64,000 nt of DNA. Source: Planctomycetota bacterium. GTDB lineage: Bacteria > Planctomycetota > UBA1135 > UBA2386. Both the position numbers and the translations under genes were made by a program. Below are positions 38,313 to 47,985 of this stretch, one piece after another. The notes under the pieces are model-generated. The model did no database searches. It worked only from the letters and a program-made list of their open reading frames with translations, and was not told the origin of the DNA. The stretch lies in NCBI GenBank assembly GCA_016872675.1, contig VGZG01000011.1, positions 1 through 64,000 of the forward strand, given 5' to 3'. How positions within the stretch are numbered: the first letter of the stretch is position 1; the number at the start of each line of letters is the position of its first letter.

Positions 38313-38321
38313 GTGCAGAGC

Positions 38322-39218
38322 CTACGCGCCGGCGCCAATTGCAGTCAGCGTTTCGTACGCGCGCTGGATCGCGGTGAAGCGCTCGGTCGCCTCGCGCAAC
38401 GCCGCCGGTCCGAGGTGCGGCTGCGCGTCCGGGTGGAACTTGCGCACCAGCTCGCGGTGGCGCTTGCGGAGCTGTGCTGGCGTCGCGTCGGGCGGCAGGC
38501 CGAGTTCGTCGAGCGCCTGCTTGCGCGCCTCGGCGGGCGCGGGTGCTGGGCCGCGCGCGCGCTGTTCGCCGCGGCGATCGCCGCGCAGGAACTGCGCCCG
38601 CGCCAGGTGGAACAGCATGCGCGCGCGCGGCGCCGCGATGCCGAGGCCCTTGGCGATCTGCTGCAGCGCCTCGTGCTCGGCCGCGCCGTAGCGGCCGTCG
38701 GCGAAGGCGACGAGGCAGCACCAACAGAACACCGAGTCGAGCTCCGCGTCGTCGAGGCCGACGGCGATGCGCGCGGCGAGGCCCTTGCGGTCGTGGATCG
38801 GGAAGGGCTGCGCTTCCCAGTCCTGCAGGTCGGCGGCGCGCACCGGATCGGCGAAGCGCTCGAGCACGAAGTGGCGCACGGCGTTGCGCTCCGCTTGCGA
38901 AATCGGCGCATCGGCGTCGGCGACCGACGCGAGCAGGTAGTAGATGCGTCGCGGCAGCGAGGCGCGGGCGAAGGCGTCGCGGGCGGCGTCGTTCCACGTG
39001 GGCTGTGCGCGTCGTTGCCCGCCGAGCGCCCGCGCGAACGGCCCAATCGCCCGGTACGCGATGGCAAAGCCGAGCATGCCGGCGATCAGCGTGACGACGC
39101 CGCCGGGATCGGCCAGCCGTAGGACGCGCACGAGGCCGCCGCTGCCGGCGAACGCCAGCAGCGCGAGGCCACCGAACAGGCGGCCGCCCCAGTGGTGCAC
39201 TGCGGAATCGGTCGGCAT
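38322..39218 (-). CDS. TerB-like / J-domain protein (DjlA-like architecture)
   Basis: N-terminal TM region; TerB-like acidic helical part (VADADAPISQAERNAVRHFVLERF, FCWCCLVAFADGRYGAAEHEALQQIAKGLGI); C-terminal J domain LGLPPDATPAQLRKRHRELVRKFHPDAQPHLGPAALREATERFTAIQRAYETL. Confidence 0.82.
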   Translation of the reverse strand: MPTDSAVHHWGGRLFGGLALLAFAGSGGLVRVLRLADPGGVVTLIAGMLGFAIAYRAIGPFARALGGQRRAQPTWNDAARDAFARASLPRRIYYLLASVADADAPISQAERNAVRHFVLERFADPVRAADLQDWEAQPFPIHDRKGLAARIAVGLDDAELDSVFCWCCLVAFADGRYGAAEHEALQQIAKGLGIAAPRARMLFHLARAQFLRGDRRGEQRARGPAPAPAEARKQALDELGLPPDATPAQLRKRHRELVRKFHPDAQPHLGPAALREATERFTAIQRAYETLTAIGAGA

Positions 39219-39353
39219 CGGGCGTGCAAGCTAGCGGCCGGCGGTGGGCGGTTCGACGCGGTCGGCCGGTCGCGCCTTCCCTACTCACTGGGGCCGCCTT
39301 GTCGTCGCGCCTGGATTCCGTATCCTCCGCATCCCCCAATCCTGGAACCCACG

Positions 39354-39950
39354 ATGCGAACCCTGCTCCTGCCCCTGTTCCTCCTGGTGGCCGGCGGCCT
39401 TACGTCCTGCGCGGCGACCGGCGCCTGCTGCGACGCGGCCAACGCCCCGCAAACGGTCGTCGACAATGTCGCCAAGGCCAACCCGGCCGTGACCCGCCTG
39501 ACCATCCACTGCGCCGCCGACGGCAGCATGAAGGTCTGCGCCAGCACGGTCGCCGAGAAGGTCGGCAAGGCCTCGGACCCGGAGGACAAGAAGGCGCTCG
39601 AGACCGGCCAGGAAGTCGTGCTCGAGGAGAATGGCGGACTCGACATCACCCTGCCGATCTGCATGAAAGACGGCAAGGCGACGGCGGTCTGCGGCGTCAC
39701 CATGAAGACCGACGGCATGACGCGCGAGCAGGCGATCGCCAAGGCGAAGGAGATCGCCAAGGCCGTCGACGGTGGCCTCGGTGGCACGTGCAGCGGTTGC
39801 GGTGATGACGAGACCGAGGGCGAGGGCGATGCGGCTGGCTGCTGCAGCGACAAGGGCGACAAGGCCGCCGGCGGTTCGTGCTGCGGCGACAAGGGTGCTC
39901 AGGCTGCGGCCAAGCCGGCGGCCGGCGGTTGCTGCTGCGCGAAGAAGTGA
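39354..39950 (+). CDS. Putative lipoprotein with Cys-rich C-terminal tail
   Basis: ATG 39354; MRTLLLPLFLLVAGGLTSCAATGACC lipobox; tail TCSGCGDDETEGEGDAAGCCSDKGDKAAGGSCCGDKGAQAAAKPAAGGCCCAKK. Confidence 0.75.
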   Translation: MRTLLLPLFLLVAGGLTSCAATGACCDAANAPQTVVDNVAKANPAVTRLTIHCAADGSMKVCASTVAEKVGKASDPEDKKALETGQEVVLEENGGLDITLPICMKDGKATAVCGVTMKTDGMTREQAIAKAKEIAKAVDGGLGGTCSGCGDDETEGEGDAAGCCSDKGDKAAGGSCCGDKGAQAAAKPAAGGCCCAKK

Positions 39951-40146
39951 TTCGAACTGCCGCGCCGAGTTGTCAGGCAGCGCCGTAGCGGACCGGCGAG
40001 GACCGGGCCGCCTGCCCGAGGTGGGGCCGGTGATACGGTCTGCCCGCGCCGCCAGCGCACGGCGAGGCCAGCCGGGACTTGCCGATGCCGCCCATCGAGC
40101 CCCCGTTCGTTCACAAACCAGCCCGAGCCCCCGCCTGATAAAGGAC

Positions 40147-40187
40147 GAAGCCCAGCGACAACCGAGGTTGGCGCTGGGCTTCTTGTT

Positions 40188-40188
<1 letters not shown>
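40147..40188. terminator. Candidate intrinsic (possibly bidirectional) terminator
   Basis: GAAGCCCAGCG (40147-40157) and CGCTGGGCTTC (40172-40182) are perfect 11-bp inverted arms, followed on the + strand by TTGTTT. Lies between the Cys-rich lipoprotein gene and the 3' end of the tRNA-Asp gene. Confidence 0.65.
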
Positions 40189-40264
<76 letters not shown>

Positions 40265-40589
40265 ACGTTGGGGGCGGCGGATCCTAGCTAGGTCGACCCT
40301 GGAAGCAAGCACCAAGTCGGCAGCGCCGGCGGCCGTCGTTCGCATCCGCGCTATCCACGGGCGAGCGCGTTGGTTCGTCGCAGCAACCGCGGACGCGCCG
40401 TTCGAAAGCGGGTGATCGCCGCGCCGTCGACGTGTGACCGGACGGTGTGGCAGAGACAGAGAAAGCGACCATCAAACTCACGCTCCCGACGGCCGCAGTG
40501 ACTCTTCTCGCTCATGTCAGAGGGTGGTCACGCCTCGACCCTTGTGGGCCGCGACACAACCACTACTTCGCGCGCCGCGCATCTCGTGC

Positions 40590-41648
40590 ATGATCCCGGA
40601 AGCACAAGTGATCTCAGAATCCGGCGCTTCCCGTTTCGCTCCCGCGACCCGCCTACGGCTTGGCTTCGCCGGCGCAACCGGCTTGTCCGTGCCGCATCTG
40701 TCGGTCGACGGCATGACGCCGCACGGTCCGAATCTCTCGCACTGGCCGGGCAATCGCACGCCGACGGTTTGGAAGGCCGACCTCAGCACCGGCATCGCGC
40801 TGCGCTTCGCCCGCGCCGACGCCGCCGCTCAGCAGGCGTTCCTCGGCGGCGTCGAGGTCGTGTGCAACGACCACTACGACACCGACGGCTTCGGGTCGCT
40901 ACTGGCGATCCTGCGGCCGGATGTCGCATTTGCGCGCGAAGAACTGTTGCTCGCTGCCGCCGCGACCGGCGACTACGGCGTTTGGCAGACCTGGCGGGGT
41001 TTCGCCATTGACCGCACGATCGCGCGGCTCGCTGCGCCGGAGTCGCCGGTGCGCGGCGCGTTTCACGGCGTCACCGATCCCGACGATCTGTCGCTGCGGC
41101 GCTACGAATGGCTGCTCGCCAACTCGGAGAGCGTGCTCGACCACGTCGGCCAGTTTCGCGCGCTGTACGCCGACGAGATGGCGCGCGTGCAGCAGGAGAT
41201 CGAACGCGGGCTCGCCGGCGCGGTCGAACGGCGGCTCCGGCCCGAAATTGGCTTCGCCGTGCTGACGACAGATGGGCCGCGCCACCGCATGACGCTCAAC
41301 ACGTTGGCCAGCGCGTACCGCGTGCTGCACGTCCAGCGCGATGCCGACGGCATGCGCTACCGCTACCACGACCGCACCGAGAGCTGGTTCGAGTTGGTGA
41401 CCATCCGCGCGACGATCCGGCGCGACCTGCGGCCGCTCGCCGCGCGCCTGGCCCTGCTCGAGCCCGCGCACGACGGCGCGGCTTGGACGGCGGACGCGCC
41501 GAGCGAGCCGATCCCGGAGCTCTACTTCGGCGTGCCGAGCCGTCAGGAGTACGGCCAACTCACGCGCGAACTGCGGCCGAGCGCGCTGCGGCCCGAGCAG
41601 GTCGTCGCGGCGTTCGAGGAAGCGTTCGCCGCGCCCTTGCAGTCGTGA
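40590..41648 (+). CDS. Conserved hypothetical protein with NDHYDTDG motif (resembles DUF6687-type proteins; family not verified)
   Basis: ATG 40590 within ORF 40434..41648; LSHWPGNRTPTVWKADLSTGIALRFARADAAAQQAFLGGVEVVCNDHYDTDGFGSLLAILRP. Confidence 0.75.
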   Translation: MIPEAQVISESGASRFAPATRLRLGFAGATGLSVPHLSVDGMTPHGPNLSHWPGNRTPTVWKADLSTGIALRFARADAAAQQAFLGGVEVVCNDHYDTDGFGSLLAILRPDVAFAREELLLAAAATGDYGVWQTWRGFAIDRTIARLAAPESPVRGAFHGVTDPDDLSLRRYEWLLANSESVLDHVGQFRALYADEMARVQQEIERGLAGAVERRLRPEIGFAVLTTDGPRHRMTLNTLASAYRVLHVQRDADGMRYRYHDRTESWFELVTIRATIRRDLRPLAARLALLEPAHDGAAWTADAPSEPIPELYFGVPSRQEYGQLTRELRPSALRPEQVVAAFEEAFAAPLQS

Positions 41649-41674
41649 GCGCGGATGCTTCAACATCCGCCCCG

Positions 41675-42637
41675 ATGTTCCGTCCGCTGGTCGCATGCTG
41701 TGTCGCCGCGCTCGCGGCCTGCTCGTCGGACATCACCGCTGACGGCAAACTCCGCGTCGCCCTCGCCATCGGCATCGACGGCGCCGATGGTTCGGCCGTC
41801 GCGTCGGCCGCGTCCGCCATGCTGCACGGTGGCGCCGCTGCCGTCGTGGTCATCGACGCGCACGGTCTCGCAGTGGCGCGCCGGCTGCGCGCGAGCGCAG
41901 CGCCGGCGCTGCGCGTCGTCGCGGTAGCAGAAGCACAGGCGCCGCAAGCAGACGAGACGCTGATCGTGCCGGCCGACCCGGCGCCGGTCGCCGTCGACCT
42001 TGCGTTGCTCGCCTGCCACGGCGTCGCGCTGCCGCCGAAGGTCGCGCTCGGCCTGCGCGTCGTCGACACGGCCAACGCCGCCGCCGGCGGCGTCGCACGC
42101 CTTGGCCCCGGCGACATCGGTCTCGCCGCGCTTGCCCGCCAGCACGCCGAGCAGCTGACGACGAAGCCGACGACCGACGTCGTCTTCCGCGTCGGTCTCG
42201 TCGCGGCCGACGGTGGCGACGGCTGGCCTCTGCGCGCCCACGCGGCGGCGCGCGCGGCGGCAGCGCGCTACCCGCAGCTGGTCATCGAAGGCGGCGTGGC
42301 CGCCGGCGGCCCGGTCCGCGTCGCTGCGGCGCTGCGCGAGCGGCTCGACGCCAACGTGCGCGTGCTGGTTGTCGCGCTCGCGGACCCGCAGCCGCTTGCG
42401 GAGCTGGCGGCGCGCGCTGCCGAGTTGCGCATCCCGATCGTGGCGATCGATCCGTCGCTGCGTGCCGCGACGGCCGCGTGCGTCGTCGGCAGCGATCCAG
42501 CCGCCGTCGGTCGTGCGCTCGGCGCGGCGGCCCGCGCCGCGCTGCCCACGGACGCCGCCATCGCGCTGCTGCGGCCGCAGGGCGCCGAGGCCGTCGAGAC
42601 CGCGTTCCGCGAAGCGCTCGCGCGCAACCCGCAGTGA
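41675..42637 (+). CDS. Putative lipoprotein resembling periplasmic sugar-binding/LacI-type substrate-binding proteins
   Basis: MFRPLVACCVAALAACSSDITADGKLRVALAIGIDG (lipobox AALAAC); two alpha/beta lobes (AAVVVIDAHGLAVARRL ... IPIVAIDPSLRAATAACVVGSDPAAVGRALGAAA). Confidence 0.6.
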   Translation: MFRPLVACCVAALAACSSDITADGKLRVALAIGIDGADGSAVASAASAMLHGGAAAVVVIDAHGLAVARRLRASAAPALRVVAVAEAQAPQADETLIVPADPAPVAVDLALLACHGVALPPKVALGLRVVDTANAAAGGVARLGPGDIGLAALARQHAEQLTTKPTTDVVFRVGLVAADGGDGWPLRAHAAARAAAARYPQLVIEGGVAAGGPVRVAAALRERLDANVRVLVVALADPQPLAELAARAAELRIPIVAIDPSLRAATAACVVGSDPAAVGRALGAAARAALPTDAAIALLRPQGAEAVETAFREALARNPQ

Positions 42638-43530
42638 CGGCGCCGACCGCAGGTCCGGGCGACGCGGCGTCGCCCGAAGACGGTCCCACCGGCGTCGCCG
42701 ACATGGCGCTCGCGGCGTTCTGGTTCGCGGTGATGGGCCTGTTCGTCAAGCTTGCCGGCGCGTCGTTGCCGCCCATGCAGATCGTGTTCGCGCGCGGCGC
42801 GATCACGCTCCTGCTGGCGACGTGGATGCTGCGTCGGGTGGGCCTGTCGCCGCGCGGCAACCAGCCGCGCCTGCTGCTGCTGCGCGGCATCGTCGGCTCC
42901 GCGGCGCTGGTGTCGTACTACTTCGCGCTCGTCGGCCTGCCGCTCGCCGAGGCGACCGTGCTGCAGCAGACGGCGCCGCTGTGGACGGCGGTGTTGGCGT
43001 CGTTCACGCTGCGCGAGCCGGTCACCGGGCGGGTCGTCGCGGCGTTGGCGATCGCCTTTGCCGGCGTGCTGCTGATCGCGCAGCCGGCGTGGCACATCGG
43101 CAGCGCGGCGTCCGCCGACGTGCCGCTCGGCTACGCGCTCGTCGGCCTGCTCAGCGCCGTGCTGTCGGCTGTCGCCTACGTGACCGTGCGTCGGCTCGGC
43201 CACAGCGAGGACCCGCTCGTCGTGGTGTGGTACTTGCCGGTCGTCACGCTGCCGCTGTCGGCGCCCTTCGCGCTGACGCATTGGGTTTGGCCGGATGCGC
43301 GCGGGTGGGCGCTGCTCGTCGGCATTGGCGTGGTGACGCAGCTCGCGCAATTGGCGCTGACGCGCGGCCTCGCCCGGCAAGAAGCCGGCCGAGCGACGGC
43401 GATCGGCTATCTGCAAGTTGCGTTCGCGACGCTGTTCGGCGCCATCGTATTTGGCGCGCTGCCGACCGCGGAGCGCTGGGCCGGCATGGCGCTAATCGTC
43501 ACGAGTTTGTGGTTCGCGGCGCGGCGATGA
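42634..43530 (+). CDS. DMT superfamily transporter (EamA-like)
   Basis: GTG 42634 overlaps the previous TGA; ten hydrophobic segments; ALVSYYFALVGLPLAEATVLQQTAPLWTAVLASFTLREPVTGRVVAALAIAFAGVLLIAQP. Confidence 0.9.
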   Translation: MTAPTAGPGDAASPEDGPTGVADMALAAFWFAVMGLFVKLAGASLPPMQIVFARGAITLLLATWMLRRVGLSPRGNQPRLLLLRGIVGSAALVSYYFALVGLPLAEATVLQQTAPLWTAVLASFTLREPVTGRVVAALAIAFAGVLLIAQPAWHIGSAASADVPLGYALVGLLSAVLSAVAYVTVRRLGHSEDPLVVVWYLPVVTLPLSAPFALTHWVWPDARGWALLVGIGVVTQLAQLALTRGLARQEAGRATAIGYLQVAFATLFGAIVFGALPTAERWAGMALIVTSLWFAARR

Positions 43531-43750
43531 GCCGCGCCGGGCGCCTCGACGCCATTCGGCAAGCGGTGAGAGCATTGCGGCTTGCGCGCGCGCAAACCGG
43601 CATCCGGCGTCTGCGCCCGGCGCCGAACTGCCGGTGCCATCGTGCCCCCGGTCGTTGACAGACTCACAGACTGTGCTAGTCAGACGCTCACCTGTCTCGC
43701 CCTCCGCCGCTCGCCATAGCGGCGGCATCCGTCCTCACGGAGTGTTTGCC

Positions 43751-44206
43751 ATGCGCATCGAACCCGTGTTCCTGGTGGCGCCGCGGACGCCTGCGTCCGA
43801 CGTGAGCCGCCGGTCGTTCCTCTTGGTCGGCGCGACGTTTGCCTGTGGCGTGTCGTTCGGTGGCGCGTGCGTTTTCGCCTCCGGCGGGGCGCGCTTGCCC
43901 GACGACGCCTTGGCGCCGACCGGCGACGCCGAGCTCGACCAGTTGCGGCGCCTCGCCATCGATGGCAGCGACGCACAGCTCGTGCAGCACCGCCTACTGC
44001 TCGTCTCGTGGACGTTCAGCCACTACTGCCACGACGCGGCGCTGTGGCGCGGCATCGGCCGCCTGTGCGACCTCGTCATCGCCGACGCGGCCTTCCCCGA
44101 CCGCTCGCGCTTCGCGCGCGCGCTGGCCGGCGTGATCGAACGCGCCGAGGTGCCGGTGGCCGCGCCGCTGCAGCAGCGCGCGCAAGCGCTGCGGAGCGTG
44201 CGATGA
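43751..44206 (+). CDS. Hypothetical protein with possible Tat-like N-terminus
   Basis: ATG 43751; VSRRSFLLVGATFACGVSFGGACVFASG, twin-Arg then hydrophobic stretch; 151 aa. Confidence 0.6.
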   Translation: MRIEPVFLVAPRTPASDVSRRSFLLVGATFACGVSFGGACVFASGGARLPDDALAPTGDAELDQLRRLAIDGSDAQLVQHRLLLVSWTFSHYCHDAALWRGIGRLCDLVIADAAFPDRSRFARALAGVIERAEVPVAAPLQQRAQALRSVR

Positions 44207-44463
44207 GCCCGCAAGGCGGCTCTGGGTTGCGCGTCATCGGCCCGGTCGTGCAGGGCGGCACGATCACGGTCGAGGTCGGCAGCAACGACACCACCGTCTA
44301 TGTCAGCGCCGGCAGCGCTGGGGAGACGGTCAGCCACGCCGTCGTGCCCGGGAAGACCAACCAGCTGCCCGTCCCGCCCGTGCCCGGGGGCACAGTGCTG
44401 TGGCTTTGGGTCGGTAAAGGCCTCAACCGCCGCGTCGTCCTCGTCGAAGTCCTAGCCCCCTGA
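44203..44463 (+). CDS. Small (86 aa) beta-rich hypothetical protein
   Basis: ATG 44203 overlaps the upstream stop (ATGA); MSPQGGSGLRVIGPVVQGGTITVEVGSNDTTVYVSAGSAGETVSHAVVPGKTNQLPVPPVPGGTVLWLWVGKGLNRRVVLVEVLAP. Confidence 0.6.
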   Translation: MSPQGGSGLRVIGPVVQGGTITVEVGSNDTTVYVSAGSAGETVSHAVVPGKTNQLPVPPVPGGTVLWLWVGKGLNRRVVLVEVLAP

Positions 44464-44522
44464 TCAGCACCTTCGTTTGCCGTTCGTCCAAGCCCGCAAC
44501 AACTTGAAGGAGAGGTGGTCCC

Positions 44523-45605
44523 ATGCTCCCGTTCCGCATCGTCGTCGGCTGCTGCCTGTCTGGCTTTGCCGCAGCGCAGTCGGTCCAGCATCACGTCGTG
44601 CCAGCGAGCGCCGCGGCCGTCGACGCCGACTCGTTCGGCTGGCTCGCCGGCGCGTCGGCGCCGCTGCGTCAGCAGCACCTCGTCGCCCCGCAGCACCTCA
44701 CGGGCCTCGTCGGGCGCACGCTGACGGCGCTCGAGTTCCGCCGCACCGCCGCCGCCGAGGCCTACCAGGGCGGCCTGATGAACGTCGCCGTCACGCTCGC
44801 GCACGCGCCGCACGGCCCGCTCGACGCGAGTGCGACGTTCGCCGTCAACCTCGGCGTCGGCGGCGTGCTCGTCTTCGCCGGCGACGTCGCGCTGCCGTCT
44901 TCGCCGGCGCCTTCGCCTGGCCCTGCCATCGGCTGGACGCCGGACAACATCGTGCGCATCGCATTCACGGCGCCGTTCGTCTACCTGGGCGGTCCGTTGT
45001 GCGTCGACGTCGTCGGCGCGCCGGTCGCCGGCCAGACGGCCGACTGGTGGATGGCCGACGCTGCCTCGGATCCCGTCGTCGGCGCGACGACCGAACTCGG
45101 CGGCGGCTGCGGCGCCTACGGCGGTGTCGCGAAGCGCTGGAGCAGCGTTAGCGCGTACACGCTGCTGCCGGGCGCGTACGCGTCATTCGAGGCCATCGGT
45201 CCGGCGTGGAGCATCGGCATCTGCGCGTTCGGGGCGCGCTCAGCCCAGCCGATCCCACTCGCGCTGCTTGGCTTCCAGTCACCGGCGGCCTGTAGCCTGA
45301 TGCTCGCGTCGCTCGACGCGATGATGTTGGCGCCGTTCGTGCCCGCCGCAGCTCCGGCGCTGCAGCATCTCGGCGGCCACGCGTCGGTCGTCCTGCGCGT
45401 GCCCAACGATCCGGCGGTGTTCGGCGCGACGCTGACGACGCAGTGGCTCGAGTGGACGCAGCAGGCGACCAGCAACGCCATCGAGTGGACGGTCGCCAAT
45501 GCCCCGCCTAGTCTCGGCATGGCGCTGCTCGAAGGCCATCCGCAGGAACCGAGCGGCAACCTGACCGTGCACCTCGCGCACGTTCTGCGCTTCGAGTCGC
45601 AGTGA
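44523..45605 (+). CDS. Exported hypothetical protein
   Basis: SD-like GAAGGAG upstream; signal-like MLPFRIVVGCCLSGFAAAQ; 360 aa. Confidence 0.75.
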   Translation: MLPFRIVVGCCLSGFAAAQSVQHHVVPASAAAVDADSFGWLAGASAPLRQQHLVAPQHLTGLVGRTLTALEFRRTAAAEAYQGGLMNVAVTLAHAPHGPLDASATFAVNLGVGGVLVFAGDVALPSSPAPSPGPAIGWTPDNIVRIAFTAPFVYLGGPLCVDVVGAPVAGQTADWWMADAASDPVVGATTELGGGCGAYGGVAKRWSSVSAYTLLPGAYASFEAIGPAWSIGICAFGARSAQPIPLALLGFQSPAACSLMLASLDAMMLAPFVPAAAPALQHLGGHASVVLRVPNDPAVFGATLTTQWLEWTQQATSNAIEWTVANAPPSLGMALLEGHPQEPSGNLTVHLAHVLRFESQ

Positions 45606-45624
45606 CGGCAGCGGCCGCGCGGCG

Positions 45625-47985
45625 TCAGCGCTTCTTCTTCTTGCGCCGCTTCTGCGGCTCGGAGACGCCGCCCTCGGGCGTCGACTCCGGCAGGCGCATC
45701 GACGACTCCAGCAGCCCCTGCTGGCTGCGCAGCGGCGCCTCGCCCTCGGCGCGCGCGCCGCGCTCGCTCTGGCCGCTCGGCAGCACGCGCCGCGCCTTGA
45801 CGTTGTCGGCGAGCGTGGCGCCGAGCACTTCCTCGATCACGCGCTTCTTCAGCTCCAGATCGACGACCGGCGCGGCGACCTCGACGCGGCGGTCGAGGTT
45901 GCGGACCATCCAGTCGGCCGACGACAGGTAGACCAGCGGGTGGCCGGCGTTCTCGAAGTAGTAGACGCGGCTGTGCTCCAGGAAGCGGTCGACAATCGCT
46001 ATGACGGTGATGTGGTCCGACAGGCCGGGCACGCCGGGCCGCAGGCAGCAGACGCTGCGCACGCACAGCTGCACCGGCACGCCGGCGCGCGAGGCCTCGT
46101 ACAGGGCCATGATCACCTGCGGGTCGGCGAGGTTGTTGAGCTTCGCCTTGATCGCCGCCGGCTTGCCGGCCTTCTTGGCGTCGATCTCGCCCTTGATCAG
46201 CGCCAGCAGCTTGTCGCGCAGCGTGAACGGCGCGACCAGCAGGTGCTCCATCTGCGGCACCCGCGTGTAGCCGGTGATCATGTTGAACGTCTCGGCGACC
46301 TCCTCGCCTAGGTCCGGACGCGCGGTCAGCAGGCCGATATCGGTGTAGAAGCGGGCGGTCGTCGGGTTGTAGTTGCCGGTGCCGAGGTGGCAGTAGCGGC
46401 GGATGCTGCCATCGTCCTCGCGGCGCACCACCAGGGTGCACTTGGCGTGCGTCTTCATGCCGACGATGCCGTAGACGACGTGCACGCCGGCCTGCTCCAT
46501 GCGCCGCGCCCAGCGGATGTTGGCCTCTTCGTCGAAGCGGGCCTTGAGTTCGACGATCGCGGTCACTTGCTTCCTGTCGAGCGCAGCTTCGATCAGCGCC
46601 TCGACCATCAGGTTCTTGCTGCCGGCGCGGTAGATCGTCTGCTTGATCGCCAGCACCTTCGGGTCGCGCGCCGCCAGCCGCACGAAGTCCTCGACGTTGG
46701 AGAACGACTCGTACGGATGGTGCAGCAGGATGTCGCCTTCGCGCAGGTCGGCGAACATCTCGTCAGCGTTGGCCCAGCTCCACTGCCGGCGCGGCGCGTG
46801 CGGCGGATCCTTGAGTTCGGGCTGCTCGACCAACTGGTGCAGTTCGAGCACGCGGCCGAGGTTGACCGGGCCGTCGCAGAAGTACACGTCGTCCTGGTCG
46901 AGCGCGAAGGCCTTGAGGAAGCGCTCGAGCACCTCCGGGTGCGCGCCGGCGTCGATCTCGAGGCGCACCGGCTCGCCGCGGCGACGCTTGACCAGCTCCT
47001 TCTCGATGGAGCTCATCAGGTCGGTCGTCTGGATCTCGTCGACGTCGAGGTTGCTGTCGCGGGTGACGCGGAACGTGCTCGCGTGCACCAGGTCGAGGCC
47101 GGGGAAGAGCTCGCGCAGGTTGGCCTGCACGACGTCGGCCGTGAACACGTACGCGCGCGGCCCGTCGAGTTCGGGCACGCGCAGCACGCGCGGCAGCGAG
47201 CGCGGCACCTGCACGACCGCCATGCGCGGCGTGCGTCGCGGCGCCTTCGGGTCCTGCAGCAGCACCACGAGATTGAGCGACTTGTTGAGCAGCACCGGGA
47301 ACGGGTGCGCCGGGTCGACCGCGAGCGGCGTCAAGATCGGATAGATCTCGCGGTGGAAGTGCGCGTCGACCCACTTCTGCTGGCCGGCGGCCAGTTGGCG
47401 GACCGACTTGAACTCGATGCCGGCCTTGGCCAGCTCGGGCAGCAGCTGGTCGCACCACGTGAGGTGCATGGCGTGGTGGAAGGCGTGGGCGTCGGCGCGG
47501 ACGCGGGCGAGCTCCTCGGTCGGCTTCAGGGCATCCGGGTTCTCGCCCTGCAGGCCGGCCTCGGCCAGTTCCATCACGCCGGCGACGCGGATCTCGAAGA
47601 ACTCGTCGAGGTTGGTGCTGGCGATCGCCAGGAACTTGACTCGCTCCAGCAGCGGGTTGGTGGTGTCGGCGGCTTCTTCCAGCACGCGCCGGTTGAACGC
47701 CAGCCACGACTGCTCGCGGTTGGCGAACAGGGTGGCGCGGTCGAGGGCGGTGATCGGGGTCGCCGGATTGACAGCGAGCGCGGGCTGGGCGGCGGCGGAG
47801 TTGGCCGGGGCGGCCGGTGCAACCGGTGTTGCGGCGACCGGGGCCGCGCCGACCGTCTGGGCTGCCGGCGGCGGCGCGGGCTGCGGCTCCGGCGCCGTGC
47901 CGCCGCCGCTGCCGTCGGGCAGGCGGCGCTGGCGACCGAGGGAATCGTCGGGCGGGCGCATCGGGTCGAATTCGAAGCTGGTCAT
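45625..47985 (-). CDS. ppk1: Polyphosphate kinase 1
   Basis: Likely start MTSFEFDPMRPPDDSLG (CAT 47983-47985). LFANREQSWLAFNRRVLEEAADTTNPLLERVKFLAIASTNLDEFFEIRVAG, LLHHPYESFSNVEDFVRLAARDPKVLAIKQTIYRAGSKNLMVEALIEAA, VVYGIVGMKTHAKCTLVVRREDDGSIRRYCHLGTGNYNPTTARFYTDIGLLT. Confidence 0.96.
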   Translation of the reverse strand: MTSFEFDPMRPPDDSLGRQRRLPDGSGGGTAPEPQPAPPPAAQTVGAAPVAATPVAPAAPANSAAAQPALAVNPATPITALDRATLFANREQSWLAFNRRVLEEAADTTNPLLERVKFLAIASTNLDEFFEIRVAGVMELAEAGLQGENPDALKPTEELARVRADAHAFHHAMHLTWCDQLLPELAKAGIEFKSVRQLAAGQQKWVDAHFHREIYPILTPLAVDPAHPFPVLLNKSLNLVVLLQDPKAPRRTPRMAVVQVPRSLPRVLRVPELDGPRAYVFTADVVQANLRELFPGLDLVHASTFRVTRDSNLDVDEIQTTDLMSSIEKELVKRRRGEPVRLEIDAGAHPEVLERFLKAFALDQDDVYFCDGPVNLGRVLELHQLVEQPELKDPPHAPRRQWSWANADEMFADLREGDILLHHPYESFSNVEDFVRLAARDPKVLAIKQTIYRAGSKNLMVEALIEAALDRKQVTAIVELKARFDEEANIRWARRMEQAGVHVVYGIVGMKTHAKCTLVVRREDDGSIRRYCHLGTGNYNPTTARFYTDIGLLTARPDLGEEVAETFNMITGYTRVPQMEHLLVAPFTLRDKLLALIKGEIDAKKAGKPAAIKAKLNNLADPQVIMALYEASRAGVPVQLCVRSVCCLRPGVPGLSDHITVIAIVDRFLEHSRVYYFENAGHPLVYLSSADWMVRNLDRRVEVAAPVVDLELKKRVIEEVLGATLADNVKARRVLPSGQSERGARAEGEAPLRSQQGLLESSMRLPESTPEGGVSEPQKRRKKKKR

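Noticed and set aside
43655-43683. TTGACA promoter-like box upstream of the Tat-like gene
   Set aside because: No convincing -10 at 16-18 nt (AGTCAG/TAGTCA); too weak to report as a promoter.
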